In this document: positions 1 through 6,728 of the stretch, piece after piece
Layout: the number at the start of each line of letters is the position of its first letter
Numbering within the stretch: position 1 is the first letter of the stretch
NCBI GenBank assembly: GCA_026645375.1
Contig: JAPFFX010000147.1
Span: 1-12,783 of the forward strand
Direction of reading: 5' to 3'
DNA from: Citricoccus sp. WCRC_4
Lineage (GTDB): Bacteria > Actinomycetota > Actinomycetes > Actinomycetales > Micrococcaceae
Length of the DNA: 12,783 nucleotides
Position numbers and translations under genes: made by a program
Notes under the pieces: model-generated
Databases searched by the model: none
Told to the model about the DNA's origin: nothing
Seen by the model: the letters and a program-made list of their open reading frames with translations, nothing else

Positions 1-199
1 TCTCCTGGCCCACCGCCCCGGGGTCGTAGGCGGTGGTGCCGTACCTGGAGCCCTGGTCGCCGGGCGCTGGGTACGGCTGCTGCTCGGCCGCACCGTAGGG
101 CGGCTGCGGAGCGCCGAACGGTTGCTGGCCCTGGGCCTGCTGGCTGCCCGTCCTGCCCGCTCCGGGCGCACCGGGGTGCTGGGGTGGGTTCTCGGTCAT
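1..199 (-). CDS. N-terminus of a Gln/Pro/Tyr-rich protein, cut by the window edge
   Basis: Only the first 66 codons are present; the gene runs off the left edge. The ATG at 199-197 is preceded by a strong purine-rich ribosome binding site (GAGAGGGGA on the minus strand), which makes the start convincing. The visible part is low complexity, rich in Gln, Pro, Gly, Ala and Tyr, with short QQP and QPPY-type units and no hydrophobic segment. In actinobacteria such tails often precede one or more membrane helices in small membrane proteins (for example DUF4190- or RDD-like proteins) or belong to secreted or cell-envelope proteins. That is family knowledge, and the deciding part of this protein is not visible. 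It lies downstream of the MacB-like ABC genes on the same strand, but a hairpin at 238-254 lies between, so it may be a separate transcription unit. I do not recognise the gene. Confidence 0.72.
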   Translation of the reverse strand, partial: MTENPPQHPGAPGAGRTGSQQAQGQQPFGAPQPPYGAAEQQPYPAPGDQGSRYGTTAYDPGAVGQE

Positions 200-237
200 G
201 GGTGTTCCCCTCTCACGTGATGATTGATCCGTTCCGT

Positions 238-254
238 GGCCCGGACACCGGGCC
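238..254 (-). terminator. Hairpin after the ABC permease gene
   Basis: Perfect 7-bp inverted repeat, GGCCCGG and CCGGGCC, around the 3-base loop ACA (plus-strand reading). It lies 11 bases past the stop of the MacB-like permease and 39 bases before the start of the next minus-strand gene. There is no T-run, as is common for hairpin terminators in GC-rich actinobacteria, so termination is inferred from the stem and its position. Confidence 0.5.
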
Positions 255-265
255 GTACCCGATCG

Positions 266-1549
266 TCACTCGTACCGCAGTGCTTCGATCGGATCCTTCT
301 TCGCGGCCCGGGCCGCGGGCATGGTGCCGGCCAGGAAGGCGATCACCAGGATCAGGAGCACGATCAGCACGATCGCCATCGGGTCCACGGCGAACAGGGA
401 CAGCCCGGCCACCCCGCTCAACGGGCCGCTGACGAGGGCGGCGTTGCCGGTCAGGCCGACCACGACCCCCAGCCCCACGCCGATCACCGAGCCCATGATC
501 CCGAGCATGACGGCCTCCATGGAGAACAGCCCGAAGACCTTGCCGCCGCTCATGCCCAGGGCCTTCATCAGGCCGATCTCCCGGGTGCGTTCCTGCACGG
601 ACATCAGCAGGGTGTTGACGATGCCGAAGCTGGCCGCCAGCAGGGCGATCAGCGCGAAACCGTTGAGCACCCACGTGACGGTGTCGATGATGCCGGTGAT
701 GACGCCGAGCTGGTCCTCCACGGTCATCGCCATGAAGCCCTCCTCGCTCAGCGCGGCCTTGACGGACTGTTCGTTGGCCGCCATGTCCTCGACGTCGGCC
801 ACGGCCTGCACGTAGGCCTGCGGCTGCTCGACCTCGAGCCCGGAGGTCTGCAGTCCGTAGAGTTCCTCGTTGAGCGCGCTGGAGGGCATGGGACTGGCCC
901 CCACACCGGAGATCGCGGCCTGGGAGACGCCCACGATCTCCGCGTCCACGGTCTGCACCTGCTGGGCCAGGTCCTTGATCCCGAGGGTCACGGTCTCCCC
1001 GAGCACGGCCTCCGGGTCCTCGGTGCCGTAGATCTCGAGCCAGGTCTCCGGGATGGTGATCTCCATGGCGTCCCGGGCCGGTTTCACCCCGGCGGCCAGC
1101 TCGAGGGCGGCGGCGTTGGCCGGCAGGTCCATCGACTGCAGCGTGAACTGGTCCCCGTCGGCCGTCTCCAGGTACTCGGCGGCCACGAACACGACCGGTT
1201 CCACGTTGGAGAGGTGCTCGACCTGGGCGATCGTCTCGATGTCCTCATCGGTCAGCATCGTCATCCCGAACTCACCGGTGGCCTGTGCCTCCGCGGGATC
1301 GTAGGCCACCGGACCGGAGCTGCCGGGCATCTGGGCGGTGGCGTCGGCCCCGGGCATGATGGAGATCTGGTCGATCTCGCCGAAGCCGGACACCATGGTG
1401 TCCACGTACTTGTTGATGCCCGCCCCGAGCCCCGAGGTGAGGGTGAGGGTGAAGGCGCCGATGACGATCGCGATGACCGTCAGGAAGGTCCGGGTCTTGG
1501 ACCGCATCGTGTTGCCGAGCGCGGTCCCCGCGATGTCGACGGCCCTCAT
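266..1549 (-). CDS. MacB/FtsX-type ABC transporter permease
   Basis: A 427-residue permease with the MacB layout. A short cytoplasmic N-terminus leads into TM1 (about residues 20-40), followed by a large extracytoplasmic MacB_PCD-type domain (about 43-288) and three more helices (about 290-316, 340-366 and 389-410). The loop after TM2 has the typical QERTREIGLMKALG segment (319-332), and the protein ends with the family hallmark PAARAAKKDPIEALRYE. In this family the permease does not carry substrate through the membrane in the usual way. It couples ATP hydrolysis in the cytoplasm to movement of the outer domain, serving drug, peptide or lipoprotein export (family knowledge). The ATG at 1549 follows a GGAGGAG ribosome binding site and overlaps the stop of the ATPase gene by 4 nt (ATGA), so translation is coupled. 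The substrate is unknown. Four helices distinguish it from the ten-helix BceB type. Confidence 0.9.
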   Translation of the reverse strand: MRAVDIAGTALGNTMRSKTRTFLTVIAIVIGAFTLTLTSGLGAGINKYVDTMVSGFGEIDQISIMPGADATAQMPGSSGPVAYDPAEAQATGEFGMTMLTDEDIETIAQVEHLSNVEPVVFVAAEYLETADGDQFTLQSMDLPANAAALELAAGVKPARDAMEITIPETWLEIYGTEDPEAVLGETVTLGIKDLAQQVQTVDAEIVGVSQAAISGVGASPMPSSALNEELYGLQTSGLEVEQPQAYVQAVADVEDMAANEQSVKAALSEEGFMAMTVEDQLGVITGIIDTVTWVLNGFALIALLAASFGIVNTLLMSVQERTREIGLMKALGMSGGKVFGLFSMEAVMLGIMGSVIGVGLGVVVGLTGNAALVSGPLSGVAGLSLFAVDPMAIVLIVLLILVIAFLAGTMPAARAAKKDPIEALRYE

Positions 1550-2460
1550 GCCCGCTCCTCCCCGGTGGTCCCGGCGTTCTCGACCTGGCCGGCCGCGCCG
1601 GCCGTCGCGGCGCCCGGTGCCGTCGGCCCGGCCTCCGGTCCGTCCGGTCCCGGCTCGTCCAGTCCCGGCCCGTCCACGACGACCGGTGCAGCGTGCTTGC
1701 CGTGCCCGCCGACCCGGCGGGACCCCTCTCGGGACGTCTGCCCGACGCTCGCCCCGGCGGAGCGCACGGCCTCACCCGACTCGTCGGCCACGATCATCCC
1801 GTCCTGCATCAGCAGGCGACGCTGGCACCGCGCGGCCAGGTCGTCGTCGTGCGTGACGATCACGAGGGTGATGCCCCGGTCCCGGTGCAGCCCGAAGAGG
1901 ATGTCCTCGACGACCTCGCCGGTGGCGGTGTCCAGGTTGCCGGTGGGCTCGTCCGCGAAGAGCACGGACGGCTCGTTGATCAGGGCGCGGGCGATGCACG
2001 CGCGCTGCTTCTGGCCGCCGGAGAGGTCCGTGGCCCTGTTCCCGGCCTTGTCCGCCATGTCCAGCTGTTCCAGGACCTCCATGCCGCGCCGCTTGCGCTC
2101 GGCCGTGCCCACGCCGGCGATCTTCAGCGGCAGGATGACGTTCTCCAGCACGGTCTGGCTGGCGTTGAGGAAGAACTGCTGGAACACGAAGCCGAAGGTG
2201 TCGTTGCGCAGTTCGGAGACCTGGGCCGGCTTCAGCTGGCTGACCGGGCGGCCGTTCATGGCCACGACGCCGGCCGTCGGCTCGTCCAGCAGGGCCAGCA
2301 GGTGCATCAGGGTGGACTTGCCCGAACCCGACTTGCCGACGATCGCCACCGACTCGCCCTGCCGGATCTCGAAGGTCAACCCCTTGAGCGCATCGAAGCG
2401 TGACTCCCCCCGGCCGTAGACCTTGACCAGGTTCTCGGTCTCGAGAACGGCTGCTGACAT
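1546..2460 (-). CDS. MacB/LolD-type ABC transporter ATP-binding protein with a long C-terminal tail
   Basis: A 304-residue ATPase that would power the permease encoded immediately downstream. Visible motifs: Walker A GKSGSGKST (42-50), Q-loop FQQ (93-95), signature LSGGQ (146-150), Walker B VLFADE (166-171) with catalytic Glu171, D-loop GNLD (174-177) and H-loop His204. The spacing matches the LolD/MacB/SalX group, whose members are usually about 225-250 residues. The ABC domain ends near residue 227. About 77 more residues follow, rich in Gly, Pro, Ala, Glu and Asp, with no hydrophobic segment; this tail is probably disordered and is unusual for the family. The ATG at 2460 is supported by a GGAGGG ribosome binding site and a possible -10 box (GATAAT, 2499-2504). 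It forms an operon with the permease. The exported substrate cannot be read from the sequence. Confidence 0.92.
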   Translation of the reverse strand: MSAAVLETENLVKVYGRGESRFDALKGLTFEIRQGESVAIVGKSGSGKSTLMHLLALLDEPTAGVVAMNGRPVSQLKPAQVSELRNDTFGFVFQQFFLNASQTVLENVILPLKIAGVGTAERKRRGMEVLEQLDMADKAGNRATDLSGGQKQRACIARALINEPSVLFADEPTGNLDTATGEVVEDILFGLHRDRGITLVIVTHDDDLAARCQRRLLMQDGMIVADESGEAVRSAGASVGQTSREGSRRVGGHGKHAAPVVVDGPGLDEPGPDGPEAGPTAPGAATAGAAGQVENAGTTGEERA

Positions 2461-2498
2461 GGGATTCCCTCCGTGGTTTCCGGCACCTTGCCGTTCTC

Positions 2499-2504
2499 AT
2501 TATC
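2499..2504 (-). promoter_or_regulatory. Probable -10 box of the MacB-like ABC operon
   Basis: The minus strand reads GATAAT, matching TATAAT at five of six positions, about 38 bases before the ATPase start. This gives room for a short leader carrying the GGAGGG ribosome binding site. The -35 region would fall in or beside the trpS terminator hairpin, and no clear TTGACA is seen there. Confidence 0.45.
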
Positions 2505-2521
2505 CACGGGTGGGGCCCTGT

Positions 2522-2549
2522 ACCCGGCCGGCCTCTGGCCGGACCGGGT
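2522..2549 (-). terminator. Strong hairpin terminator after trpS
   Basis: ACCCGG then CCGGCC (2522-2533) pairs with GGCCGG then CCGGGT (2537-2549) around the loop TCT. The only irregularity is one bulged A at 2543. The result is a 12-bp GC-rich stem with a 3-base loop, 17 bases past the trpS stop and before the ABC operon promoter. There is no T-run, and its position makes it the natural end of the xthA-trpS transcript. Confidence 0.7.
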
Positions 2550-2566
2550 GAACCTCCGGTGAAGCC

Positions 2567-3670
2567 TCAGTGGGCCGGGGGCAGGAAACCGACCTTGGCG
2601 TAGACGTCCGCCAGCACCGGGGAGGCCACCTCGCGGGCCTTGGCGGCCCCGCGGTCCAGCAACCGGTCCAGCTCGGCCGGGTCGTCCATCAGTGCCAGGG
2701 CCCGGGTCCGGACGGGGGTCAGGCGCTCGACGACGGCCTCGGCCAGGTCGACCTTGAGGTGACCGTACATCTTCCCGGCATAGGCCTCCTCCAGTTCCGG
2801 CACGGACCGCTCGGACACCGCCGCCAGGATGGACAGCAGGTTGGACACCCCGGGCTTGGCCTCGCGGTCGAAGCGGATCTCCGTGCCGTCGTCGGTGACG
2901 GCGGACTTGATCCGCTTGGCGATGACCTTGGGCTCGTCCAGGATGTTGATCAGCCCGTTCTGGGACTCCGCGGACTTGGACATCTTCGCCAGCGGGTTCT
3001 GCAGGTCGTAGACCCGGGCCCCGTTGACCGGGTAGAAGCCCTCCGGCACCACGAAGGTCTCCCCGTAGCGGGAGTTGAACCGCTGGGCCAGGTCCCGGGT
3101 GAGTTCCACGTGCTGGCGCTGGTCGTCCCCCACGGGGACGCCGTGCGGCTGGTAGAGCAGGATGTCCGCGGCCATGAGCATGGGGTAGGCCAGCAGCCCG
3201 ACGCCGGCCGCCTCGGCCCCCTGCTTGGAGGCCTTGTCCTTGAACTGGGTCATCCGCTGGGCCTCGCCCATGCCGGTCATGCACATCAGCACCCACGCCA
3301 GCTGGGCGTGCTCGGGCACCTGGGACTGGACGAACAGGGTGGAGCGCTCGGGGTCGATGCCGGCCGCGATGTACTGGGCGGCGGCCACCCGGGTGCGCTT
3401 CACCAGGGCCTCGGGATCCTGGGGCACCGTGATGGCGTGCAGGTCCGGGATGAAGAAGTAGGCGTCGAAGTCGTCCTGGACCTTGACCCAGTTGACCAGG
3501 GCGCCCAGGTAGTTGCCCAGGTGCAGCGAGTCCGCGGACGGCTGCATGCCGGACAGCACGCGGTGCCGGGTTCCGGCACCGGCCAGGTGGGCGGTCGAGG
3601 CGGTGTCCCGGGCCAGGACGTCGGCGGGCGTCGGGCGGGCGGGGGTACGGGGGGTGGTCGTCTCGGTCAT
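2567..3670 (-). CDS. trpS: Tryptophanyl-tRNA synthetase
   Basis: A class Ic aminoacyl-tRNA synthetase that charges tRNA-Trp with tryptophan in the cytoplasm. The 367-residue product has the HIGH-type signature HLGN (50-53) inside the TrpRS context SGMQPSADSLHLGNYLGA, and the second signature KMSKS (229-233) in LAKMSKSAES. The GDDQRQHVELTRDLAQRFN stretch (181-199) and the C-terminal LDRGAAKAREVA region are also typical. The usual bacterial length is about 330-340 residues; the excess is a Thr/Pro-rich N-terminal extension of roughly 35 residues. I chose the ATG at 3670 because an AGGAG ribosome binding site (3676-3680) stands 5 nt before it. The open frame extends upstream to 3766, but those extra codons overlap the nuclease gene and look non-native. 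The gene follows xthA with a 16-bp gap, so the two are probably co-transcribed. Confidence 0.97.
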   Translation of the reverse strand: MTETTTPRTPARPTPADVLARDTASTAHLAGAGTRHRVLSGMQPSADSLHLGNYLGALVNWVKVQDDFDAYFFIPDLHAITVPQDPEALVKRTRVAAAQYIAAGIDPERSTLFVQSQVPEHAQLAWVLMCMTGMGEAQRMTQFKDKASKQGAEAAGVGLLAYPMLMAADILLYQPHGVPVGDDQRQHVELTRDLAQRFNSRYGETFVVPEGFYPVNGARVYDLQNPLAKMSKSAESQNGLINILDEPKVIAKRIKSAVTDDGTEIRFDREAKPGVSNLLSILAAVSERSVPELEEAYAGKMYGHLKVDLAEAVVERLTPVRTRALALMDDPAELDRLLDRGAAKAREVASPVLADVYAKVGFLPPAH

Positions 3671-3675
3671 CTCGG

Positions 3676-3680
3676 CTCCT
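3676..3680 (-). promoter_or_regulatory. Ribosome binding site fixing the trpS start
   Basis: AGGAG on the minus strand, 5 nt before the ATG at 3670. It decides for this start over an in-frame upstream start that would place 32 extra codons over the end of xthA. Confidence 0.8.
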
Positions 3681-3686
3681 GAGGGC

Positions 3687-4604
3687 TCAGAACTGGTAGT
3701 CGACCACGAGCGGGGCGTGGTCGGAGAAGCGGGTGTCCCAGCTGGGGGCGCGGTCCACGACCGCACCGGTCGCCCTGGCCGCCAACTCGGGGGTGGCCAT
3801 GTGGTAGTCGATGCGCCAGCCGGCGTCGTTGTCGAAGGCCTGGCCGCGCATGGACCACCACGTGTAGGGCCCGTCCACGTCCCCGACGAGGTCGCGGTGC
3901 ACGTCCCGGTAGCCGATCTCCTCGCCGAAGAAGCGGTCGAAGTAGGCGCGTTCCTCCGGCAGGAAGCCGGCCTTCTTGACGTTGCCCTTCCAGTTCTTGA
4001 TGTCCCGCTCGGTGTGACCGACGTTCAGGTCACCGGTGATGAGCGCGTAGTCCTTCTCGGCGCGCAGTTCGGGCAGGTGCCGGATCATCTCCTCGAGGAA
4101 ACGGTACTTGTCCACCTGCTTGGGGGTGCCCACGTCACCGGAGTGCACGTAGGCGGACACCACGGTGAGGACCTTGCCGTCCGGGGCGGTCAGGTCGGCC
4201 TCGATCCAGCGGCCGGCATCGTGGAAGTAGGGGTCGCCGATCCCGACGCGGACCTCCTGGGGTTCCAGGACGGAGGCGATGGCGACACCGGCCCGGCCCT
4301 TGGCGGCGGCCTCGGTCTCCACCACGTGCCAGTCCTGGCCGGTGATGTCCTCCAGCAGGTCCTCCACGATCTGGCGCGGGGCGCGGACCTCCTGCAGGGT
4401 CAGCACGTCGACACCGCGTCCGGCGAACCACGCGCCCATGCCCTTGCGGTGGGCGGCGCGGATGCCGTTGACGTTCACGGTGGCCACGCGCAGGGCACCG
4501 GGCGCCTTGGGAGCGTGGGCGTTGGCGTGGATGACGGGCGCGGCATCGGTCGCCTCAGTCCCGGTGGGTGCGGTCTGGCTCGGTTCGACAGCGGAAGAAG
4601 TCAC
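3687..4604 (-). CDS. xthA: Exodeoxyribonuclease III / AP endonuclease (XthA-like)
   Basis: A 305-residue member of the exonuclease III/APE1 family of the endonuclease-exonuclease-phosphatase fold. These enzymes cut the DNA backbone 5' of abasic sites and trim 3' ends in base excision repair, using a divalent metal ion. Landmarks in order: NVNGIRA (44-50) with the metal-site Asn46, LQE with metal ligand Glu72, SAYVHSGD with Tyr152, GDLNV with Asp192 and Asn194, the TWWS...GWRIDY block (248-267), and the C-terminal SDHAPLV with catalytic His296. All the expected catalytic residues are present. A hydrophilic N-terminal extension of about 36 residues precedes the domain, whereas E. coli XthA begins almost directly at it. 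The GTG start at 4604 lies exactly 7 nt after TAGGCT, suggesting a leaderless mRNA. trpS follows in the same operon. Confidence 0.95.
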   Translation of the reverse strand: MTSSAVEPSQTAPTGTEATDAAPVIHANAHAPKAPGALRVATVNVNGIRAAHRKGMGAWFAGRGVDVLTLQEVRAPRQIVEDLLEDITGQDWHVVETEAAAKGRAGVAIASVLEPQEVRVGIGDPYFHDAGRWIEADLTAPDGKVLTVVSAYVHSGDVGTPKQVDKYRFLEEMIRHLPELRAEKDYALITGDLNVGHTERDIKNWKGNVKKAGFLPEERAYFDRFFGEEIGYRDVHRDLVGDVDGPYTWWSMRGQAFDNDAGWRIDYHMATPELAARATGAVVDRAPSWDTRFSDHAPLVVDYQF

Positions 4605-4611
4605 GCGTTCC

Positions 4612-4617
4612 AGCCTA
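4612..4617 (-). promoter_or_regulatory. Probable -10 box for leaderless xthA-trpS transcription
   Basis: The minus strand reads TAGGCT (TAnnnT pattern) with a 7-nt spacer to the GTG start, so transcription would begin at or beside the start codon. No good Shine-Dalgarno is present (only GGAA). No convincing -35 box was found. Confidence 0.5.
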
Positions 4618-4643
4618 TCGCCGACCGCGGACCGGTGAGCTCG

Positions 4644-4658
4644 CGGGCCGGCGGCCCG
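4644..4658 (-). terminator. Hairpin after the small membrane protein gene
   Basis: CGGGCC (4644-4649) and GGCCCG (4653-4658) form a perfect 6-bp stem around the loop GGC, just past the stop at 4661. It sits between the membrane protein gene and the xthA promoter. There is no T-run, and short GC stems arise easily in such sequence. Confidence 0.4.
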
Positions 4659-4660
4659 GC

Positions 4661-5272
4661 TCAGTTGATGACCTCGCCGGTGATCGGGCCCTCGGGCCCT
4701 GATCCGGAGCCGCGCCCGGAACCGGAGCCCGACGCCGGCCGGCCGGGCCCGGCGGTGCCGGCACCGGATTCCTTGAGCATGTCGCGGGCGTTGGAGGCGG
4801 TGATGTGGATGGTCTCCAGGGCGCGGGCGACCATGTCCGTGTCGGCGGACCCGCCCTTGTCCATCTCCTCGCTGACCACGCGGACCTGCACCTGGACGAT
4901 CTTGAAGGAGTGGTCCAGCTTGGTGTCCCGCATCGGGTCCCCGGCCGCCTGGCCGGCATCCACCCGGGTGGTGGGAGCCTCCTGGATCCGCGGGGCCAGG
5001 GAGGCGGACATGTCCTTCATCCGCCGGTCCACGGACTTCGCGCCGCGGCGCACGCCCAGCACCACCAGCACCGCCAGCAGCAGCCAGCCCGCGGAGATGA
5101 CCACGAGCAGCCAGCCGATGACGTCGTTCTGGTTGGCCGCGAACAGCAACGCGACGAGCAGGACGCCCACCATCACGGCGAACGTGATGCCGCTGCCCTT
5201 CGAGGCCCAGTTCCGGGTCCGGCCGCCCGGCCTGCTGTCATGACGGGGGGATCCACTCTCCACTGCTTGCAT
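4661..5272 (-). CDS. Small two-helix membrane protein of unknown function
   Basis: A 203-residue protein I cannot assign to a named family. An Arg- and Ser-rich N-terminus (1-27) is followed by two adjacent hydrophobic helices (about 28-46 and 52-74). Then come a basic stretch RRGAKSVDRR (75-84) and a charged, probably helical segment to about residue 168, ending in IHITASNARDMLKESG. A Gly/Ser/Pro-rich tail (170-197) closes it. The positive residues after helix 2 favour a helical hairpin with most of the protein in the cytoplasm. The ATG at 5272 is 7 nt after GATAAT and behind a GGGGG run, so the mRNA could be leaderless or use the G-run as a weak ribosome site. It has its own promoter, divergent from the MFS operon. 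The good codon bias and motif-free but well-structured sequence argue for a real gene. Confidence 0.85.
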   Translation of the reverse strand: MQAVESGSPRHDSRPGGRTRNWASKGSGITFAVMVGVLLVALLFAANQNDVIGWLLVVISAGWLLLAVLVVLGVRRGAKSVDRRMKDMSASLAPRIQEAPTTRVDAGQAAGDPMRDTKLDHSFKIVQVQVRVVSEEMDKGGSADTDMVARALETIHITASNARDMLKESGAGTAGPGRPASGSGSGRGSGSGPEGPITGEVIN

Positions 5273-5279
5273 GCCCCCG

Positions 5280-5285
5280 ATTATC
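5280..5285 (-). promoter_or_regulatory. Probable -10 box of the small membrane protein gene
   Basis: The minus strand reads GATAAT (five of six TATAAT positions) with a 7-nt spacer, CGGGGGC, before the ATG at 5272. A weak TGCGAC at 5305-5310 could serve as the -35 box with a 19-nt spacer. Confidence 0.55.
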
Positions 5286-5347
5286 CCGCACCCGTGGCAC
5301 CGCCGTCGCATCCCGTCGCCGACCGCCCCGCCCCGGGTGCCAATGCC

Positions 5348-5353
5348 TATCCT
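5348..5353 (+). promoter_or_regulatory. Probable -10 box for leaderless transcription of the MFS operon
   Basis: TATCCT (TAnnnT pattern) with a 7-nt spacer to the ATG at 5361 and no Shine-Dalgarno between. The box overlaps an alternative in-frame ATG at 5343, which makes that start unlikely. No clear -35 box. Confidence 0.55.
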
Positions 5354-5360
5354 GTTAGGT

Positions 5361-6728
5361 ATGCCACGCACCCCCTCGACACCCGGCGCCGAGCCCGCCC
5401 CGGACCAGCCTGAGGGGCCGCGCCTGTGGAACCGGGGTTTCGTGCTGGCCTGCCTGGCCAACGTGATGATGTTCTTCAACATCCACTTCCTGCTCTCCAC
5501 GGTGGCCGGATTCGTGGTGGGGCGGTTCCTGGTGGGCGACTCGGTCGGCGGGGCCGTGGCGTCCGTGTTCATCGTGGGCACGCTCGTCTCCCGGTTCTTC
5601 GCCGGCCCGCTCATCGAGAGGTTCGGCGCCCGGCCGCTGCTGCTGGTCTCCTTCGCGGCGTTCGTGGCCGCTCCCCTGCTGTACTGGGCCTCGCCGACCG
5701 TCGGCCTGCTGCTGGTGGTGCGCACGGTCCACGGCGTGACCTTCGGCGTGGGTTCCTCGGTGATCGCGGCCGCCGCCGTCAACCGGATCCCCGGCACGCG
5801 GTTGTCCGAGGGCACCAGCCACTATTCCTCCTCCACGCTGATCGGCGTCGCCGCCGGCCCGATGATCGGCCTGGCGCTGTCCGGGACCGATTTCGGCGTC
5901 ATGGCCGTCACCGCCTCCGCCGTGTCCCTGCTCGGGCTGCTCATCGCGCTGGCCATGGACTACGGCCCGCGGGACGCCAGGGCCGACGCGCAGGATGACA
6001 CCGGTGCGGACCGCCCGGCCGGCACCGACGCCGGGACCAACGCGGAGGCCGACGCCGAGGGGGGACGGCCCCGGCCCGGCTGGGCGCGGTTCGTGGAGCC
6101 CGGGGCGCTGCCCGCCGCGGCCATCGGCGCCCTGTACTCCCTGGGCTATGCCGGGATCGTCACCTTCCTGGCCACCCTCACCCTCGAGCGCGGCTTCGGG
6201 GCCTCGGCCAGCCTGTTCTTCGGCGTGTACGCGGTGACGGTGCTGGTCTCCCGCCTGTTCACCGGATCGCTCATGGACCGCCGGGGCGCCAACGTGGTGA
6301 TGCTGCCGGCGTTCGTGCTGTTCGCCGCGGGCCTGGCCGTCATCGCCGTGGCCCCGAACGTCGCGGTGCTGCTGCTGGCAGCCGTGCTCGTGGGCCTGGG
6401 CTACGGCCAGCTGTTGTCCGCGGGCCAGGTCATCTGCGTCACCCAGGTGCCCCGCGAGAGGGCCGGCATGGGGGCCTCCACCTTCTTCCTGGGGATCGAC
6501 GCCGGCATGGGCCTGGGTCCGCTACTCGCCGGTATCCTCGTCCAGGGGCACGGAACCGCCGGGCTGTACTGGACCCTCGCCGCCTTCCTGCTGGCCCTGG
6601 TCCCGGTGTACTGGCTCGTCCAGGGCCGCCGCATGCGCCGTCCTGCCGTCCCCCTTCCGCCACCCCCACCGCCTGCACCCGCCTCAGCCCCCGCACCCCC
6701 ACCTGCACCGTCCCAGGAGAGTCCGTGA
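5361..6728 (+). CDS. Major facilitator superfamily transporter, 12-helix type
   Basis: A 455-residue secondary transporter with the 6+6 helix plan. The first bundle spans about residues 25-200, a hydrophilic Asp/Ala-rich central loop 201-246, and the second bundle about 248-421. Motif A-like sequences follow TM2 (GPLIERFGARP, 82-92) and TM8 (GSLMDRRGAN, 302-311), the expected pseudo-symmetric positions. Overall it resembles DHA1-type and related exporters; the substrate cannot be predicted. The ATG at 5361 is favoured by the TATCCT box 7 nt upstream. Starts at 5271 or 5343 in the same frame would add a Pro/Arg-rich lead overlapping the promoters. The C-terminus after the last helix is a roughly 25-residue proline-rich tail (429-455) encoded by a strikingly C-rich stretch. 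Its stop overlaps the GTG start of the next transporter by 4 nt. Confidence 0.92.
   Translation: MPRTPSTPGAEPAPDQPEGPRLWNRGFVLACLANVMMFFNIHFLLSTVAGFVVGRFLVGDSVGGAVASVFIVGTLVSRFFAGPLIERFGARPLLLVSFAAFVAAPLLYWASPTVGLLLVVRTVHGVTFGVGSSVIAAAAVNRIPGTRLSEGTSHYSSSTLIGVAAGPMIGLALSGTDFGVMAVTASAVSLLGLLIALAMDYGPRDARADAQDDTGADRPAGTDAGTNAEADAEGGRPRPGWARFVEPGALPAAAIGALYSLGYAGIVTFLATLTLERGFGASASLFFGVYAVTVLVSRLFTGSLMDRRGANVVMLPAFVLFAAGLAVIAVAPNVAVLLLAAVLVGLGYGQLLSAGQVICVTQVPRERAGMGASTFFLGIDAGMGLGPLLAGILVQGHGTAGLYWTLAAFLLALVPVYWLVQGRRMRRPAVPLPPPPPPAPASAPAPPPAPSQESP
6650..6714 (+). repeat. C-rich, G-poor low-complexity tract encoding a polyproline tail
   Basis: Of 65 bases, I count 44 C and 8 G on the coding strand, far from the near-equal C and G of the surrounding genes. 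It encodes runs of proline with interspersed alanine at the end of the first MFS protein and ends directly at the ribosome binding site of the second. Confidence 0.8.
6715..6719 (+). promoter_or_regulatory. Ribosome binding site of the second MFS gene
   Basis: AGGAG, 5 nt before the GTG at 6725. It lies within the last codons of the upstream MFS gene and confirms the GTG start and the overlapping GTGA junction. Confidence 0.8.

Noticed and set aside
224..2419. Long plus-strand open frame (over 700 codons) opposite the MacB-like ABC genes
   Set aside because: Rich in His, Gly, Arg, Pro and Asp without any motif, and lying antisense to two genes with complete family signatures. This is the usual by-product of GC-rich third codon positions.
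2480..2510. Possible Fur/Zur-type metal box upstream of the MacB-like ATPase gene
   Set aside because: Only one half (GATAATGAGAA) resembles such a site; there is no matching second half, so I read it as a -10 region only.
3671..3766. Upstream extension of trpS by 32 codons
   Set aside because: It would overlap the coding end of xthA, its residues look non-native, and a clear AGGAG precedes the ATG at 3670.
5271..5360. Upstream starts for the first MFS gene (5271 or 5343)
   Set aside because: They would translate through both divergent promoters, add a Pro/Arg-rich lead unlike the family, and have no ribosome binding site. The ATG at 5361 fits the -10 spacing.
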